A stretch of DNA of 64,000 nt from CAVVIH01 sp963748295 (GTDB lineage: Bacteria > Acidobacteriota > Vicinamibacteria > Vicinamibacterales > 2-12-FULL-66-21): positions 806,001 through 870,000 of the forward strand of contig CAVVIH010000005.1 in assembly GCA_963748295.1 (NCBI GenBank). The letters run 5' to 3'. A program made the position numbers and the translations under genes. Below are positions 20,672-31,603 of this stretch, one piece after another. Under the pieces are notes generated by a model that had not been told where the DNA came from, ran no database searches, and saw only the letters and a list, made by a program, of their open reading frames with translations. Every line of letters starts with the position of its first letter. The stretch's first letter is position 1.

Positions 20672-22286
20672 TTGATATGTGTCACCGTATTGCAACGACG
20701 CCGCGTCGTTCTGCCAACCAGCTCTACACTTGCCAACTACGTGTCGGGGTGGAGTCTCTTTGGCACGTTTCTCGTAGCCGCATTCCTCCAACCCCTTGAG
20801 GTCTACGGTCAGCAGCCGACGGCACCGGCGCCCAGGATAGAGTTGTCCGCTACCGAGTTCGACGCCGGTCAGCTCGGCTTCGGGCGCTTCAAGGTCAGCA
20901 CCTCCTTCGAGGTCAGGAACACCGGTACTGCGGCCCTCGAAGTTCGAAAACTGCGATCGTCGTGCCTGTGCGTAAAAGCCGTGTTGTCCGCTTCGAGAGT
21001 GGAACCCGGGCAGCGGGCGCAGGTAACTGTCGACGCGGACGCCTCCGAGCTCTTGGAGCCGTCGCTGGACGAGGCCGTCTTTCTGTACACGAACGACCCA
21101 GCACAGCCCCTGGCCAAATTCAAGATCTTCGGAGCCATCAGCCACCCGATCGAGGTAGAACCCATCGGCGTGTCGATTGGCTTGAACCACCGGCCAGTCC
21201 TGTTGGAAGGTATGACGTCGGTGGTGCTCACCTCCACGGACAAGCGGCCGCTCGGTCGCGTCCGAATGGAGTCCGCGCCGTTCATTCGCACAGAAGGCGA
21301 AGAAAAAGCCCCCGGAGTCTACGAAGTACAGGATTGGTTTTCGACCCACACCGCCTCTCGGCCGGCTACGCGAAAAGGTGCGGGTGCATACGGAGCACCC
21401 CGGACAGCCCGTCGTCGAGATTCCGGTATTCGGCGTGATCACCGGGGACGTCACCCCGGCGCGGCGCCTGGACTTCGGTCTCGTCGCCGAGGGTCAGCCC
21501 GCCACGGCGAAGATCCAGTTTCCGAATCGCGGTTCGCGCGATGTCGATATTCTCGAATCGGAATTGCGGCTCAACACGCCGGGCGCAGCCCCGCCGGCCG
21601 AGATTAGCGTGGCGAAGAACGGTCGTGACTTCGTCATTACTGTCCGGATCGCACAGCCACCACCGTTGAGCAGATTCACGGGCGTTCTCCGGCTCAAGAC
21701 CACTCATCCGGATGAGGCACTCGTAGAGCTTCCGGTTGCCGGTGCGGTAACGGCCAATCGTCCCTTTGACGTCGCCGGTACGCTTGAAGCAGAGGCTCGT
21801 CTGCGCGCCGTAGCGGCGGATGCCCTCTCCCGTGGCGACGACGTGCCGCCAAACGATTTCTTTTCCCGAGTCCTGGGCGGAGCCATGGACGATCGCGCCG
21901 CCAGGCTGCTGGTTCGGATGGGCGCCGACCTCAAAGAAGAAATGCCTGTCAGGCTTCGTGCTCTCGAGTTCCTCGCGCTGCTGAAGAACCGGGTCGTGTG
22001 CAAGGAACTGAAAACGCTGGCCACGGAAGACGACTTCGAGTTCGTTCGACGATTTGCGATCGTCGCGCTCGTCGAATCGGTCGGTGCCGATGCGATGCCG
22101 GAACTGCTGATGGCGATGGAGGACGATGGCGCGTGGGTGCGGGAAGATGCCGCTACCCTGCTCGGGCGCGTTGGAGACGAACGCGCGCTCAAGCCACTGC
22201 AGCGCGCAACCCGCGATCCGGACGAGGACGCCCGGAAGGCGGCGCAGGCCGCGCTCCAGGTCCTGCTCGGGCGGCTCAAACGTTGA
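20672..22286 (+). CDS. Secreted DUF1573/HYDIN-like and HEAT-repeat protein (one frameshift)
   Basis: This ~537-residue exported protein has two Ig-like beta domains of the DUF1573 type followed by HEAT repeats. The N-terminus has a hydrophobic signal segment (SLFGTFLVAAFLQ) ending in VYGQQ. Domain one (about 45-230) shows FDAGQLGFGRFKVSTSFEV and SSCLCVKAV, the usual DUF1573 ring of residues around two cysteines. After a frame break at about 21,340-21,367 a second such domain appears (RLDFGLVAEGQPATAKIQF). The last ~150 residues form HEAT-like helices (VRRFAIVALVESVGADAMP; DGAWVREDAATLLGRVGD). ATG 20672 is the longest start; GTG 20741 would place the signal peptide closer to the end. It is followed after 23 bases by the STN/HEAT gene, so the two form an operon with the S8 proteases. 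Confidence 0.72.
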
Positions 22287-22309
22287 CGGTCGGACAAAGG
22301 ACCGACTCA

Positions 22310-23275
22310 ATGAGGTGGCCAATGCGCCTGCTGAAAATCTTCGGATGGACGATTTGCCTCACGTTTCTGTGCTCGGCTGTCTATGCGCAGAAGCCATTCG
22401 AGATCGGGTGGACCGGCGATCGCCTCAGCGTGCGTGCTGTCAATGCTCCGCTTGGTGACATCATGGCCGAAGTGACGCGCCTGACAGGCATTGAAGTCGA
22501 AGGCGCCGAGAAGCTGGCGGCGCGCCGGGTCTCGATCGAGTTTGCCGACCTTTCCGCGCAGGATGCGTTCGGGAGGCTGCTCGATGGCGTCAACTACGTC
22601 ATCCAGCGGCGCAAGGGTACAACCGGCCAGGCCGACGGTCCACTCATCGTGCGGATCCACTCGGTGGACGGCAATGCCCCTTCGGACCAGACGCTCCGCG
22701 GCCCCATCCTGATCAAGGCGCTCGACCTCTATATGGCGGTCGAATTGAACGACGTGACCGAGACCCGAAAAGAAGAAGAAGAGGACGACCCTGACGCAGT
22801 GGAGGATCGACGCGTCGACAAGGCGCGGGCGGCAACGCTCGCGGCCGAAGGAGCATTCGGCCCGGCGACCGCGCTCGAGGCGCTCGTCAGAGTACATGTC
22901 GGATGGCAATGAAGAGATCCGGTTCGAGGCGTTGAGGGGATCGGGACGCGTCCGCTGGAAGGCCTTGCTCTCAAAGCCATCGTCGACACGCTCGGAGACG
23001 AGACCTGGGAGGTCAGGAACGCCGCCGTCGATATCCTCAGCCGCGCCACGGACGCGAATTCGCTGCGTGCGGTCGGCCAGACGCTCCAGACGAGTGAAGA
23101 CAGGGACATTCGAATCGATGCGCTCCGGATTCTGGCGTTCCGCGCCCAGCCGGAATCGGCGCCGTATCTGCGCGAGACGTTGAAGACCGATGACGCGGTC
23201 ATCCGAGACATTGCCGGGCAGATCCTCGCGGAATTCGATCGCCGCGAGGCCGCCCAGAAGGCCAACGGGCGGTAA
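22310..23275 (+). CDS. Secreted STN-domain and HEAT-repeat protein (frameshifted)
   Basis: This protein has a signal peptide (MRLLKIFGWTICLTFLCSAVYAQ) and a domain at about 30-95 resembling the secretin/TonB short N-terminal (STN) domain: LSVRAVNAPLGDIMAEV...RVSIEFADLSAQDAFGRLL. A linker with the acidic run EEEEDDPDAVEDRR follows. Frame breaks around 22,900 and 22,945 interrupt it; the third frame then gives HEAT repeats (LGDETWEVRNAAVDIL; DRDIRIDALRILAF; AVIRDIAGQILAEFDRREA) to TAA 23273-23275. STN domains usually sit in outer-membrane transport complexes, but here no secretin or TonB channel follows, so the role is unknown. ATG 22310 has AAAGGA upstream. The next gene's ATG overlaps the stop (TAATG), suggesting translational coupling. 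Confidence 0.65.
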
Positions 23276-25459
23276 TGGTCGCCGGGGATCGACGCTTTCA
23301 TCTCGCGATTTCGATCTCCGTAATCTGCATTGCGGCCGGACTGCAGATCTCGACTGCCGGGTCGCAGGGTGGTCCTCGCCCGCGGCACAGTGTCACGTCA
23401 GTATCGGGACGGCACGCCGTTGCATCCGAAGTGCTCGTCCAATTCGACAGCATTTCCGCGGCCGGCGTCAGTCGACCCGCGCTCGAGCGCGCGGTGGACG
23501 CCGAAGAAAACGTGCAGGTTGGACGTGGCGGCCTCCGGCGAATTCGATCGCGCGTATTCGACGTCGAGACGCTGCTCGCCTTCTTTCGCGCGCAGCCGAA
23601 CGTCCTCTTCGCGGAACCGAACTACATCCTTCGCGCCGATACGACCCCGGACGATCCTCACCTCCCCACGCTCTGGGGTCTCTTGAACATCGGTCAGATC
23701 ATCGGAAAAGTGCCCGGAGTACCTGGCGCCGACATCGCCGCGACCGCGGCATGGGACTACGCCACCGGCTCCCGTGACAACGTCATCGGGATCATCGATT
23801 CAGGCATCGACTACACGCACCCCGACCTGGTGGGCAACGTGTGGTCGGCGCCGGCCGGTTTCGACGTCACGATTGGCGGCGTCATCATCCACTGCCCCGC
23901 CGGATCGCATGGCTTCAACGCGATCGCGAAGAGCTGCGACCCCCGTGATACGCACAGCCACGGCACCCATGTCGCCGGCACGATCGGCGCAACCGGCAAC
24001 AACGGGCTCGGCGTGGCGGGCGTCAACTGGATCGCGAGCATCATCGCCGCCCGTTTTATCGGCGACGACGGCCAGGGAACGACCGCCGATGCGATTGACA
24101 GCATCGAGTTCATGATTCAAGCGAAGTCCGCGTTCGCATCCACCGCGGGAGCGAACATCCGTGTCCTGAACAACAGCTGGGGCGGAGGCGCGTTCTCTTC
24201 GGCAATGCAGCGATGCCATCGCCCGAGCGGCCGCAAGCGAGATGCTCTTCGTCGCCGCTGCCGGCAACCACGGCCGCGACACTGACGTGGACCCGTATTA
24301 CCCCGCCAGCTACGACTTGCCGAACGTGGTGGCGGTCGCGGCGACGACAAACGAGGATTCCCTGTGGCGTTCGTCGAACTACGGCGCCACCAGCGTCGAC
24401 CTCGCGGCCCCAGGCGAGTTCGTTTACTCGACAATCCCTGGAGCCATGTATGCGTTCCGCAGCGGCACCTCCATGGCGACGCCTCACGCCAGCGGCGCCG
24501 CGGCGCTCGTGCTCTCGGCCTGCTCGCTCGACACGGCCGCACTCAGGACGACACTTCTGACCACGGTCGATGTCGTGCCGTCACTGCACGGCATCGTGAG
24601 CACGGGAGGCCGTCTGAACGTGGACCGCGCGATTCGCGCGTGCCGGCCCGACGGAGTTCCGTCGGTGCCGACCGGGCTCACGGCAAGCGCCGGCGACAGC
24701 GAGGTTGCGTTGTCGTGGCGTATTGCCGGTGGAGCGACCAGCTACGTCCTGAAGCGCTCGGCCACGAGCGGCGGACCTTACGACGTCGTTGCGGTGCTCG
24801 ATGAAACCACCTACCGCGACGCCGGGCTTGTCAACGGCGTGACGTACTACTACGTATTGTCCGCGCGGAACGCAGCCGGGGAAAGTGCGCATTCGGCCGA
24901 AGTCTCAGCGACGCCACGGCTGTCGCCTCCGTCACGGCCGTTGAATCTTCAGGCCACGCCCGCTGATGCGTCTGTGGCACTCGCATGGAGTGCTGCAGAA
25001 CGGGCCTCGTCGTACCGCGTCAAGCGCAGTCTCGAACGCGCCGGACCTTATGTCCACGTGGGAGAGGCCGTATCGGAGTGCTTCACAGACACCTCCGTCG
25101 TCAACGGCATCAAGTATTTCTATGCCGTCTCGTCCGTCAACGAGACCGGCGAAAGCAACGACTCGAACAAGGCTTCTGCGACTCCTGCGCCGATTCCGCT
25201 CGCGCCGGACGTGACCGCCACCCAGGGGCCAGCGCGGGACAGATTCAATTGTCATGGAGCGTGGTGGAATGGGCGACGGCATACCGGGTGCGCAGGAGCA
25301 CGACGAGCCGGCGGCCCGTACACGGGTGTTCGGAAGGCCACCACGACATCGTTTACTGATACAGGGCTCAAAAGCGGTCGGCGGTATTACTACTTTGTAA
25401 CGGCGCTGAACGATTCCGGGGAGGGCCCGGGTATCGAGGTCAGCGCTGTCGCGAAATGA
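23275..25459 (+). CDS. Secreted S8 (subtilisin-like) protease with FN3 repeats, copy 1 (frameshifted)
   Basis: This extracellular serine protease has a signal peptide (about 1-30), an I9-like propeptide (EVLVQFDSIS...FAEPNYILR) and a subtilisin catalytic domain. The triad is Asp in IIDSGIDYTHPD, His in HSHGTHVAGT and Ser in GTSMATPHASGAAAL. After the catalytic domain come three fibronectin type III-like repeats (PTGLTASAGDSEVALSW; LNLQATPADASVALAW; a third near the end), each with the TYYYV...N.AGES pattern. Frame breaks lie near 24,208 (SAMQ then DAIARAAASEMLFVAAAG) and near 25,230 and 25,300 (compensating). The whole protein would be about 725 residues. ATG 23275 overlaps the preceding stop. 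It may process other envelope proteins, but no substrate is visible. Confidence 0.85.
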
Positions 25460-25521
25460 CCGGCCCGGTGTAAACTTGAACAGCTCCCTCCCGACAGCCA
25501 CAGTGTCAAGAAAGGTCCTGC

Positions 25522-27730
25522 ATGTCTTCGACTGCTCGCAGTAGCCGTTTGCTCCAGGCAAGCTTCGTCGCCATCGCACTCGCGGTGCTGGCGCAGATTC
25601 CAACCGCGTCTCAAGGGCGGGGCGGCGCCGCGCCAGTCGGTCGTGGTGAACGGCCATCTCGCGGTTGCCAACGAAGTCCTCGTGCAATTCGTCGACATGC
25701 CGGGAGCGGTCGCCGCGCAGCAAGGGGTCATCGAACAGCAAATCGACGCGGACACGAACGAGGGCATCGGGCGCCAGGGACTGCGCCGCTTCCGTTCGCG
25801 GACCTTCGACGTCGAGACGCTGCTTGCGTTTTTCCAGGGGCAGCCTGGAGTCCTCTACGCTGAACCGAATTACCTGTTGACGAAGGCGGTGACCCCCGAC
25901 GATCCGGATTTCCCGAACCTATGGGGATTGCACAATACCGGCCAGTCCGTGTTTGGCGTCTTCGGAACACCTGATGCGGACATCGATGCGCCGGAAGCGT
26001 GGGATATCTCCACGGGCTCGACGTCAATCGTCGTCGGCGTCATCGATACCGGCGTCGATTACACCCACCCGGATCTGTCCGCCAACATCTGGTCGGCGCC
26101 GTCGTCGTTCACGGTGAACATCGGCGGCATCATGACGACCTGTCCCGCCGGGTCGCACGGCTTCAACGCGATCACCCATGTCTGCGATCCGATGGACGAC
26201 GAGGGACACGGGACCCACGTCTCGGGGACGATAGGCGCGAGAGGCAACAACGGCATCGGCGTCACGGGGGTCAACTGGATCACGCGGATCATCGGCGGCA
26301 AATTTCTCGACTCGGGCGGTTTCGGCTCGACGGCCGATGCCATCCAGTCGATCGACTTCATGATCCAGGCGAAGGCGGCATTCCCGACGAGTGCGAACGT
26401 TCGCGTCCTGAACAACAGCTGGGGCGGCGGCGGCTTCTCGACTTCCCTGCAGACGGCGATCACGAACGCCAACACCAACAACATGCTGTTCGTCGCCGCC
26501 GCCGGCAACGGTGGCGCGGATGGTATCGGCGACAACAACGACATCAGCCCGTTCTACCCCGCCAGCTACACGGTGGCAAACGTCCTCGCCGTTGCATCGA
26601 CGACGAGTAACGATCTGCGGTCGTCGTTTTCGAACTTCGGTGCGACCAGCGTCGATCTCGCCGCACCTGGCTCGCGCATCTGGTCGACGATTCCCGGCGG
26701 CGGATACGGGCTGTCGAGCGGCACGTCGATGGCGACGCCGCAGGTGTCCGGCGCCGCGGCGCTCGTGCTCTCCGAATGCCCGCTGTCGACTGCGGCATTG
26801 AAGGCAAACCTGATGGACAACGTCGACCCGATCGCGTCCCTGGCGGGCTTGATCGTGACTGGCGGCCGCCTGAACGTGAATCGTTCGATTCGCGGACTGC
26901 GGCGGCGTTCCGGAAATCCCGCCAGTGCCGACCGGGCTGACCGCGACTGCCGGCGTCGGCTCCATCTCGCTCGATTGGAATGCGGCATCGGGCGCGACCA
27001 GCTATAACGTCAAGCGATCGACGATCAGCGGCGGTCCCGTATACGACCATCGCGTCGGGGGTTGAGGAACCAGCTATATCGACGCGCCACTCGCCGGCGG
27101 CACCACGTACTTCTACGTCGTCTCCGCGGTGAATGGCGTGGGGGAAAGCGGCAACTCGAGCCAGGCCTCCGCCACACCGCTTGTGGAGTTCCCGTCCGCC
27201 CCGACGAACCTGCAGGCCCACGCTGGAAATGGCCGCGTGGATCTGTCGTGGCTGGCGTCAGCGGCCGCGACGAGCTATCGCGTGAAGCGGAGTCTGGTCA
27301 AAGCCGGGCCCGTTCGCGCAGATCGCCGAAGTGCCGGGTACGACCTACAGCCGATCTGGCCGTCGTCAACGGGACAAAGTACTTCTACGTCGTTACGGCG
27401 GTGAACGCGGCCGGCGAGAGTGGCAATTCGAACAAGGTGAAAGCCATCCCGGGCATCTTGCCAGCCGCTCCGAGCGGCGTCACGGCTGCAACCGGTTCGG
27501 CCACCGGAGAGGTCGACTTGTCGTGGAATCCCTCGGCGGGCGCCACGTCGTACAAGGTCCGGAGGAGCGGGGTGCCTGGCGGTCCATACAAGGGAGCCAA
27601 GGCAACCACGTCGTCCAGTCTCACGTATCCGGGCCTGACGAGCGGCAAGCGGTACTACTTTGTGGTGACGGCGCTGAACGCCCTCGGGGAAAGCGCCTTT
27701 TCGGTCGAGGTCAGCGCCGTGGCGCGGTAA
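25522..27730 (+). CDS. Secreted S8 (subtilisin-like) protease with FN3 repeats, copy 2 (frameshifted)
   Basis: This is a tandem paralogue of the upstream protease, with the same architecture: signal peptide (MSSTARSSRLLQASFVAIAL...), I9-like propeptide (EVLVQFVDMP...YAEPNYLLTK), subtilisin domain with Asp in VIDTGVDYTHPD, His in EGHGTHVSGT and Ser in GTSMATPQVSGAAAL, then about three FN3-like repeats. At least five frame breaks are needed to read it: near 25,630, 26,905, 27,040-27,060, 27,307 and 27,350. The catalytic core itself (25,643-26,900) is intact. The 62-base gap from copy 1 contains no terminator, so both are probably co-transcribed. The gene ends at TAA 27,728-27,730, before a perfect hairpin. 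Confidence 0.83.
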
Positions 27731-27775
27731 GGCTGGGGCAGGACTTAACTCTTTCCGCACAAGATTTTTGTTTCC

Positions 27776-27799
27776 TCCTGCGGCCAACCGGCCGCAGGA
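27776..27799 (+). terminator. Perfect hairpin after the protease operon
   Basis: TCCTGCGGCC (27776-27785) and GGCCGCAGGA (27790-27799) form a perfect ten-base stem with an AACC loop, 45 bases after the protease stop. The T run lies before the stem, not after it, so it is not a classical intrinsic terminator on either strand. Confidence 0.65.
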
Positions 27800-27860
27800 A
27801 TAAACTGTAACTTGCCTGTACAAACAGCGATTAGACTAGTGCCGCCTGCGTCTCGCGGTG

Positions 27861-27876
27861 TGGCCGTCCCTTTGCT
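27861..27876 (+). promoter_or_regulatory. Sigma-54 (-24/-12) promoter for the permease/sulfation operon
   Basis: TGGCCGTCCCTTTGCT has the GG-N10-GC spacing and the same TTTGCT -12 core as the promoter at 12171. Transcription would start near 27,887, about 99 bases before ATG 27986. It would place the permease, PAPS synthesis and downstream genes under RpoN control. Confidence 0.7.
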
Positions 27877-27985
27877 CAATTCAGGTCCGTCCCGCCCCGG
27901 CGGACTTTCCCTCAGACAGCGTGTCGGGCTGGCGCTCCGCCATCGCGGACGCGGCGTCTGGGGTACGCAACGGGACAACCTTTTT

Positions 27986-29795
27986 ATGGGCTGGGAAGCG
28001 CTCTTCGCGCTCGTCGTCGTCGTCCTGCTTCTCTACGCACTGGCGAGAGACATCGCATCAACCGACGTCCTTCTGATGGGCGCGGTGACGCTGCTCATGA
28101 CCATGAGCCTCGTCTCGCCGAGATTTCCGTCGCCGCGGGACGCTGCCGCAGCCTTCGGCAACGAAGGACTGATCACCGTTGCGGTGCTTTTCGTCGTGGC
28201 CGCCGGGCTGACCGAAACGGGTGCGATGTCGCTGGTGACCGAGCGGCTCCTCGGGCGTCCGCGGTCCACTGTCGATGCTCAGATCCGCCTGATGGGACCC
28301 GTGACGGTGTTCAGCGCGTTCCTGAACAACACGCCGGTCGTGGCGATGTTCATCCCGGTCGTGAACGACTGGTGCAAACGCACCGGTCTCAGTCCATCGA
28401 AGCTGTTCATTCCACTCAGCTATGCGGCCGTGCTCGGCGGCACGTGCACGCTGATCGGCACGAGCACGAATCTCGTCGTGCAGGGCCTGATGATCCAGGC
28501 GCAGAAGACCAATCCGAACATGCCGACGATGGGCATGTGGACGATCAGCCCGATTGGCCTGCCCGCGGCGATCATCGGCGTGCTGTTCATCATCGTGTTC
28601 TCGCGCAAGCTGCTGCCGGAGCGTAAAGGGGCTGGCGCGGTCATGTCGGACCCGCGCGAGTACACGCTGGAGATGGTCGTCGAGCCGAAGGGCGCGGTCG
28701 ACGGCGATCACGATCGAGCGCGCCGGGCTGCGGCACCTGCCGGGCATGTATCTCGCGGGCATCGAACGGAACGGCGAATCGCTCGTCGCGGTCGGTCCGG
28801 AGCAGATTCTGCACGGCAACGATCAGCTGATCTTCGTCGGCGTGGTCGATTCGGTGCTCGATCTCCATCGCATGCGCGGCCTCACGCCCGCGCCGACGCA
28901 GGTCTACAAGCTGAACGATCCACGCGAGGTTCGAGTCCTCGTCGAAGCGGTCGTGAGCCCGACGTGCCCGGTCGTCGGCAAGACGATTCGCGAAGGTGAA
29001 TTCCGCTCCCGCTACGATGCGGTCGTGATCGCCGTGCACCGCAACGGCGAGCGCATCCGTCAGAAGATCGGCGACATCGTGCTGACGCCCGGCGACACAC
29101 TGCTGCTCGAAACGCATCGCCGGTTCCTGCGCAACCGGCGCAACAGCCGCGATTTCTTCCTCGTCTCGCACATCCCCGACTCGAGCCCGCGGCGTCACAG
29201 CAAGGCATGGCTGGCGGCGGGAATTCTCGTGGCGATGGTCGCGGTCATGGCGTTCGAAGACACGCTGGGCATCAGCGTGCTGAACGCCGCGCTGCTCGCG
29301 GCGGCGGCGATGGGGCTGACGAGGTGCGTCTCGGCCGAGCAGGCCCGCCGCAGCGTGGAGTGGCCGACGCTCGTGGCGATCGGCGCGGCGCTGGGCATCG
29401 GCCGCGCCATCGAGACGACCGGCCTGGCGGCGTTTTCGGCCGGTAAACTCATCGCGATGGCGGAGGGATTCGGCCCTGTGGGCGTGCTCGCTGGCGTATA
29501 CTTGTTGACGCTCATCTTCACCGAGATCGTCACGAACAACGCCGCCGCGGCCCTTGCGTTTCCCATCGCCAACGCCGCGGCCACGAGCCTGGGCGTGAAC
29601 TTCATGCCGTTCGCGATTGTCATCGCGATGGCGGCATCAGCCGGATTCGCCACGCCGCTGGGATACCAGACGCACCTCATGGTGTACGGCGCCGGCGGGT
29701 ACCGGTTCAGCGATTACGTGAAAATCGGCGTGCCGCTCGACATCGTCGTGATGATCGTCACGCTCGTTCTGGTACCGTGGTTTTTTCCGTTTTAG
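27986..29795 (+). CDS. SLC13/DASS-family anion permease with TrkA-C domains, probable sulfate importer (one frameshift)
   Basis: This ~602-residue inner-membrane permease has two blocks of membrane helices (about 1-210 and 400-600) separated by two cytoplasmic TrkA-C-like domains (230-390), the layout of bacterial SLC13-type sulfate/anion transporters of the SAC1-like group. Transport motifs include FLNNTPVVAMFIP and GTSTNLVVQG in the first half and EIVTNNAAAALAFP and SAGFATPLGYQTHLMVYGAGGY in the second. One frame break lies at about 28,700, inside the first TrkA-C domain. ATG 27986 is chosen because the membrane region begins there and the upstream sequence is a promoter. Substrate specificity for sulfate is inferred from the ATP sulfurylase/APS kinase gene 53 bases downstream. 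Confidence 0.83.
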
Positions 29796-29848
29796 CGAAC
29801 AAGGGTCGGGAATACCAACACAGCAAAGAAAGAGGAGTTGTAAGGGAC

Positions 29849-31564
29849 ATGCTTCAGGACACGCTCAACGCCCCGCACGGCGGGACACTGGTCAATCTGA
29901 TGGTCGATGCGGCACGGGCCGCTGAACTGCAGGCGGCATCACGCAACTGGCCTTCATGGGATCTGACGCCCCGCCAGATCTGCGATCTCGAACTGCTGTT
30001 GAACGGCGGATTCTCGCCGCTGACGGGTTTCATGGGCCGCAGCGATTACGAGGCGGTGTGCGCGAACATGCGGCTGGCGGACGGCACCCTGTGGCCGATG
30101 CCCATCACGCTCGACGTGACCGAGGAATTCGCGAAGACGCTGCAGCCCGGCTCGTCGCTCGCGCTGCGCGATGCCGAAGGCGTGATGCTGGCGGTCCTGC
30201 AGGTCAGCGACATCTGGGCGCCCGACCGCACGGCGGAGGTGCAGCAGGTGTTTGGCACGACCAACCGCGAGCATCCCGGCGTCGCGGGGACCCTCGACCG
30301 CAGCCATCCGTGGCTGATCGGCGGAAAACTCGAGGGCCTGCACCTGCCGATTCACTACGATTACAAGGACCTGCGACTGACGCCGGCCCAGCTCCGCGAA
30401 CAGTTCGCGCGCGACGGCTGGACGCAGGTCGTCGCGTTCCAGACGCGCAATCCGATGCACCGCGCCCACCAGGAGCTGACGCTCCGCGCGGCGCGCGAGG
30501 GGAGCGCGAAGCTGCTCGTTCACCCGGTCGTCGGCATGACCAAGCCGGGCGACGTCGACCACTACACGCGCGTTCGCTGCTATCAGGCGCTGATGACCAG
30601 CTATCCCGCCAACACCGCGGCACTGGCGCTGCTGCCGCTGGCCATGCGCATGGGCGGCCCGCGTGAAGCGGTCTGGCACGCGATCATCCGCAAGAACTAC
30701 GGGTGCACGCACTTCATCGTCGGCCGCGATCACGCGGGTCCGGGCAAGGACTCGACGGGCAAGCCGTTCTACGGCCCGTACGACGCCCAGGAGCTGCTGC
30801 GCAAGCACGAGAAGGAGCTCGACATGGTGATGGTCCCGTTCCGCAACATGGTCTACGTCGCGGATCTCGACCAGTACTTCCCGGAAGACGAAGTTCCCAA
30901 GGGCGCGAAGGTTCTCGATCTGTCGGGCACCGAACAGCGCCGGCTGCTGCAGACCGGCGCGGAAATCCCGAGCTGGTTCACGTTCCCCGCAGTGGTCAAG
31001 GAGCTGCGTGCGACGCACCCGCCGCGCAGCCAGCAGGGCTTCACGGTGTTCTTCACCGGCCTGTCGGGCTCGGGCAAGTCGACGATCGCGAACGCGCTGC
31101 TGGTGAAGATGCTCGAGAAGGGCGGACGTCCGGTGACGCTGCTCGACGGCGATCTGGTGCGCAAGCACCTCTCGTCCGAACTGGGCTTCTCGAAGGAGCA
31201 TCGCGACATCAACATCCGCCGCATCGGCTACGTCGCCTCGGAGATCACCAAGAACGGCGGCCTCGCGATCTGCGCGCCGATCGCGCCATACGATGCGATC
31301 CGCAAGGAAATCCGCCAGATGATCGAGCCGCTGGGCGGGTTCATCCTGGTCCACGTGGCCACCTCGCTCGACGAGTGCGAGAAGCGCGACCGCAAGGGCC
31401 TTTACGCCAAGGCGCGCGCCGGCATCCTCAAGCAGTTCACCGGCATCTCGGATCCGTACGAGGAGCCGAAGGATGCGTCGCTCGTGCTCGAAACGAAGGG
31501 CACGCCGGAGGAAGCGGCTGACGAAGTGCTCGCGTTCCTTCGCAAGGAAGGTTACCTCCAGTAG
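29849..31564 (+). CDS. Bifunctional sulfate adenylyltransferase / APS kinase (PAPS synthase)
   Basis: This 571-residue enzyme converts sulfate to APS and then to PAPS, the sulfate donor for sulfotransferases. Residues ~1-390 form an ATP-sulfurylase of the Sat (PUA-N) type with the active-site QTRNPMHRAHQE (HxxH) and VGRDHAGPGKD. Residues ~395-571 form the APS kinase with P-loop GLSGSGKST, DGDLVRKHLS, the RRIGYVASEI segment and CAPIAPY. ATG 29849 has AAGGGA and an upstream AGAGGAG. No CysD/CysN, PAPS reductase or sulfite reductase gene occurs in the window. With ten sulfotransferases nearby, its PAPS is more likely used for sulfation than for cysteine synthesis. Confidence 0.95.
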   Translation: MLQDTLNAPHGGTLVNLMVDAARAAELQAASRNWPSWDLTPRQICDLELLLNGGFSPLTGFMGRSDYEAVCANMRLADGTLWPMPITLDVTEEFAKTLQPGSSLALRDAEGVMLAVLQVSDIWAPDRTAEVQQVFGTTNREHPGVAGTLDRSHPWLIGGKLEGLHLPIHYDYKDLRLTPAQLREQFARDGWTQVVAFQTRNPMHRAHQELTLRAAREGSAKLLVHPVVGMTKPGDVDHYTRVRCYQALMTSYPANTAALALLPLAMRMGGPREAVWHAIIRKNYGCTHFIVGRDHAGPGKDSTGKPFYGPYDAQELLRKHEKELDMVMVPFRNMVYVADLDQYFPEDEVPKGAKVLDLSGTEQRRLLQTGAEIPSWFTFPAVVKELRATHPPRSQQGFTVFFTGLSGSGKSTIANALLVKMLEKGGRPVTLLDGDLVRKHLSSELGFSKEHRDINIRRIGYVASEITKNGGLAICAPIAPYDAIRKEIRQMIEPLGGFILVHVATSLDECEKRDRKGLYAKARAGILKQFTGISDPYEEPKDASLVLETKGTPEEAADEVLAFLRKEGYLQ

Positions 31565-31603
31565 CTGAGAGCTGACGAGTTGACCAAGCTGCTAAGACTA
31601 ATC

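Noticed and set aside
20759..20775. TGGCAC near the start of the DUF1573 gene
   Set aside because: No GC at the -12 spacing, and it lies within the probable signal-peptide codons.
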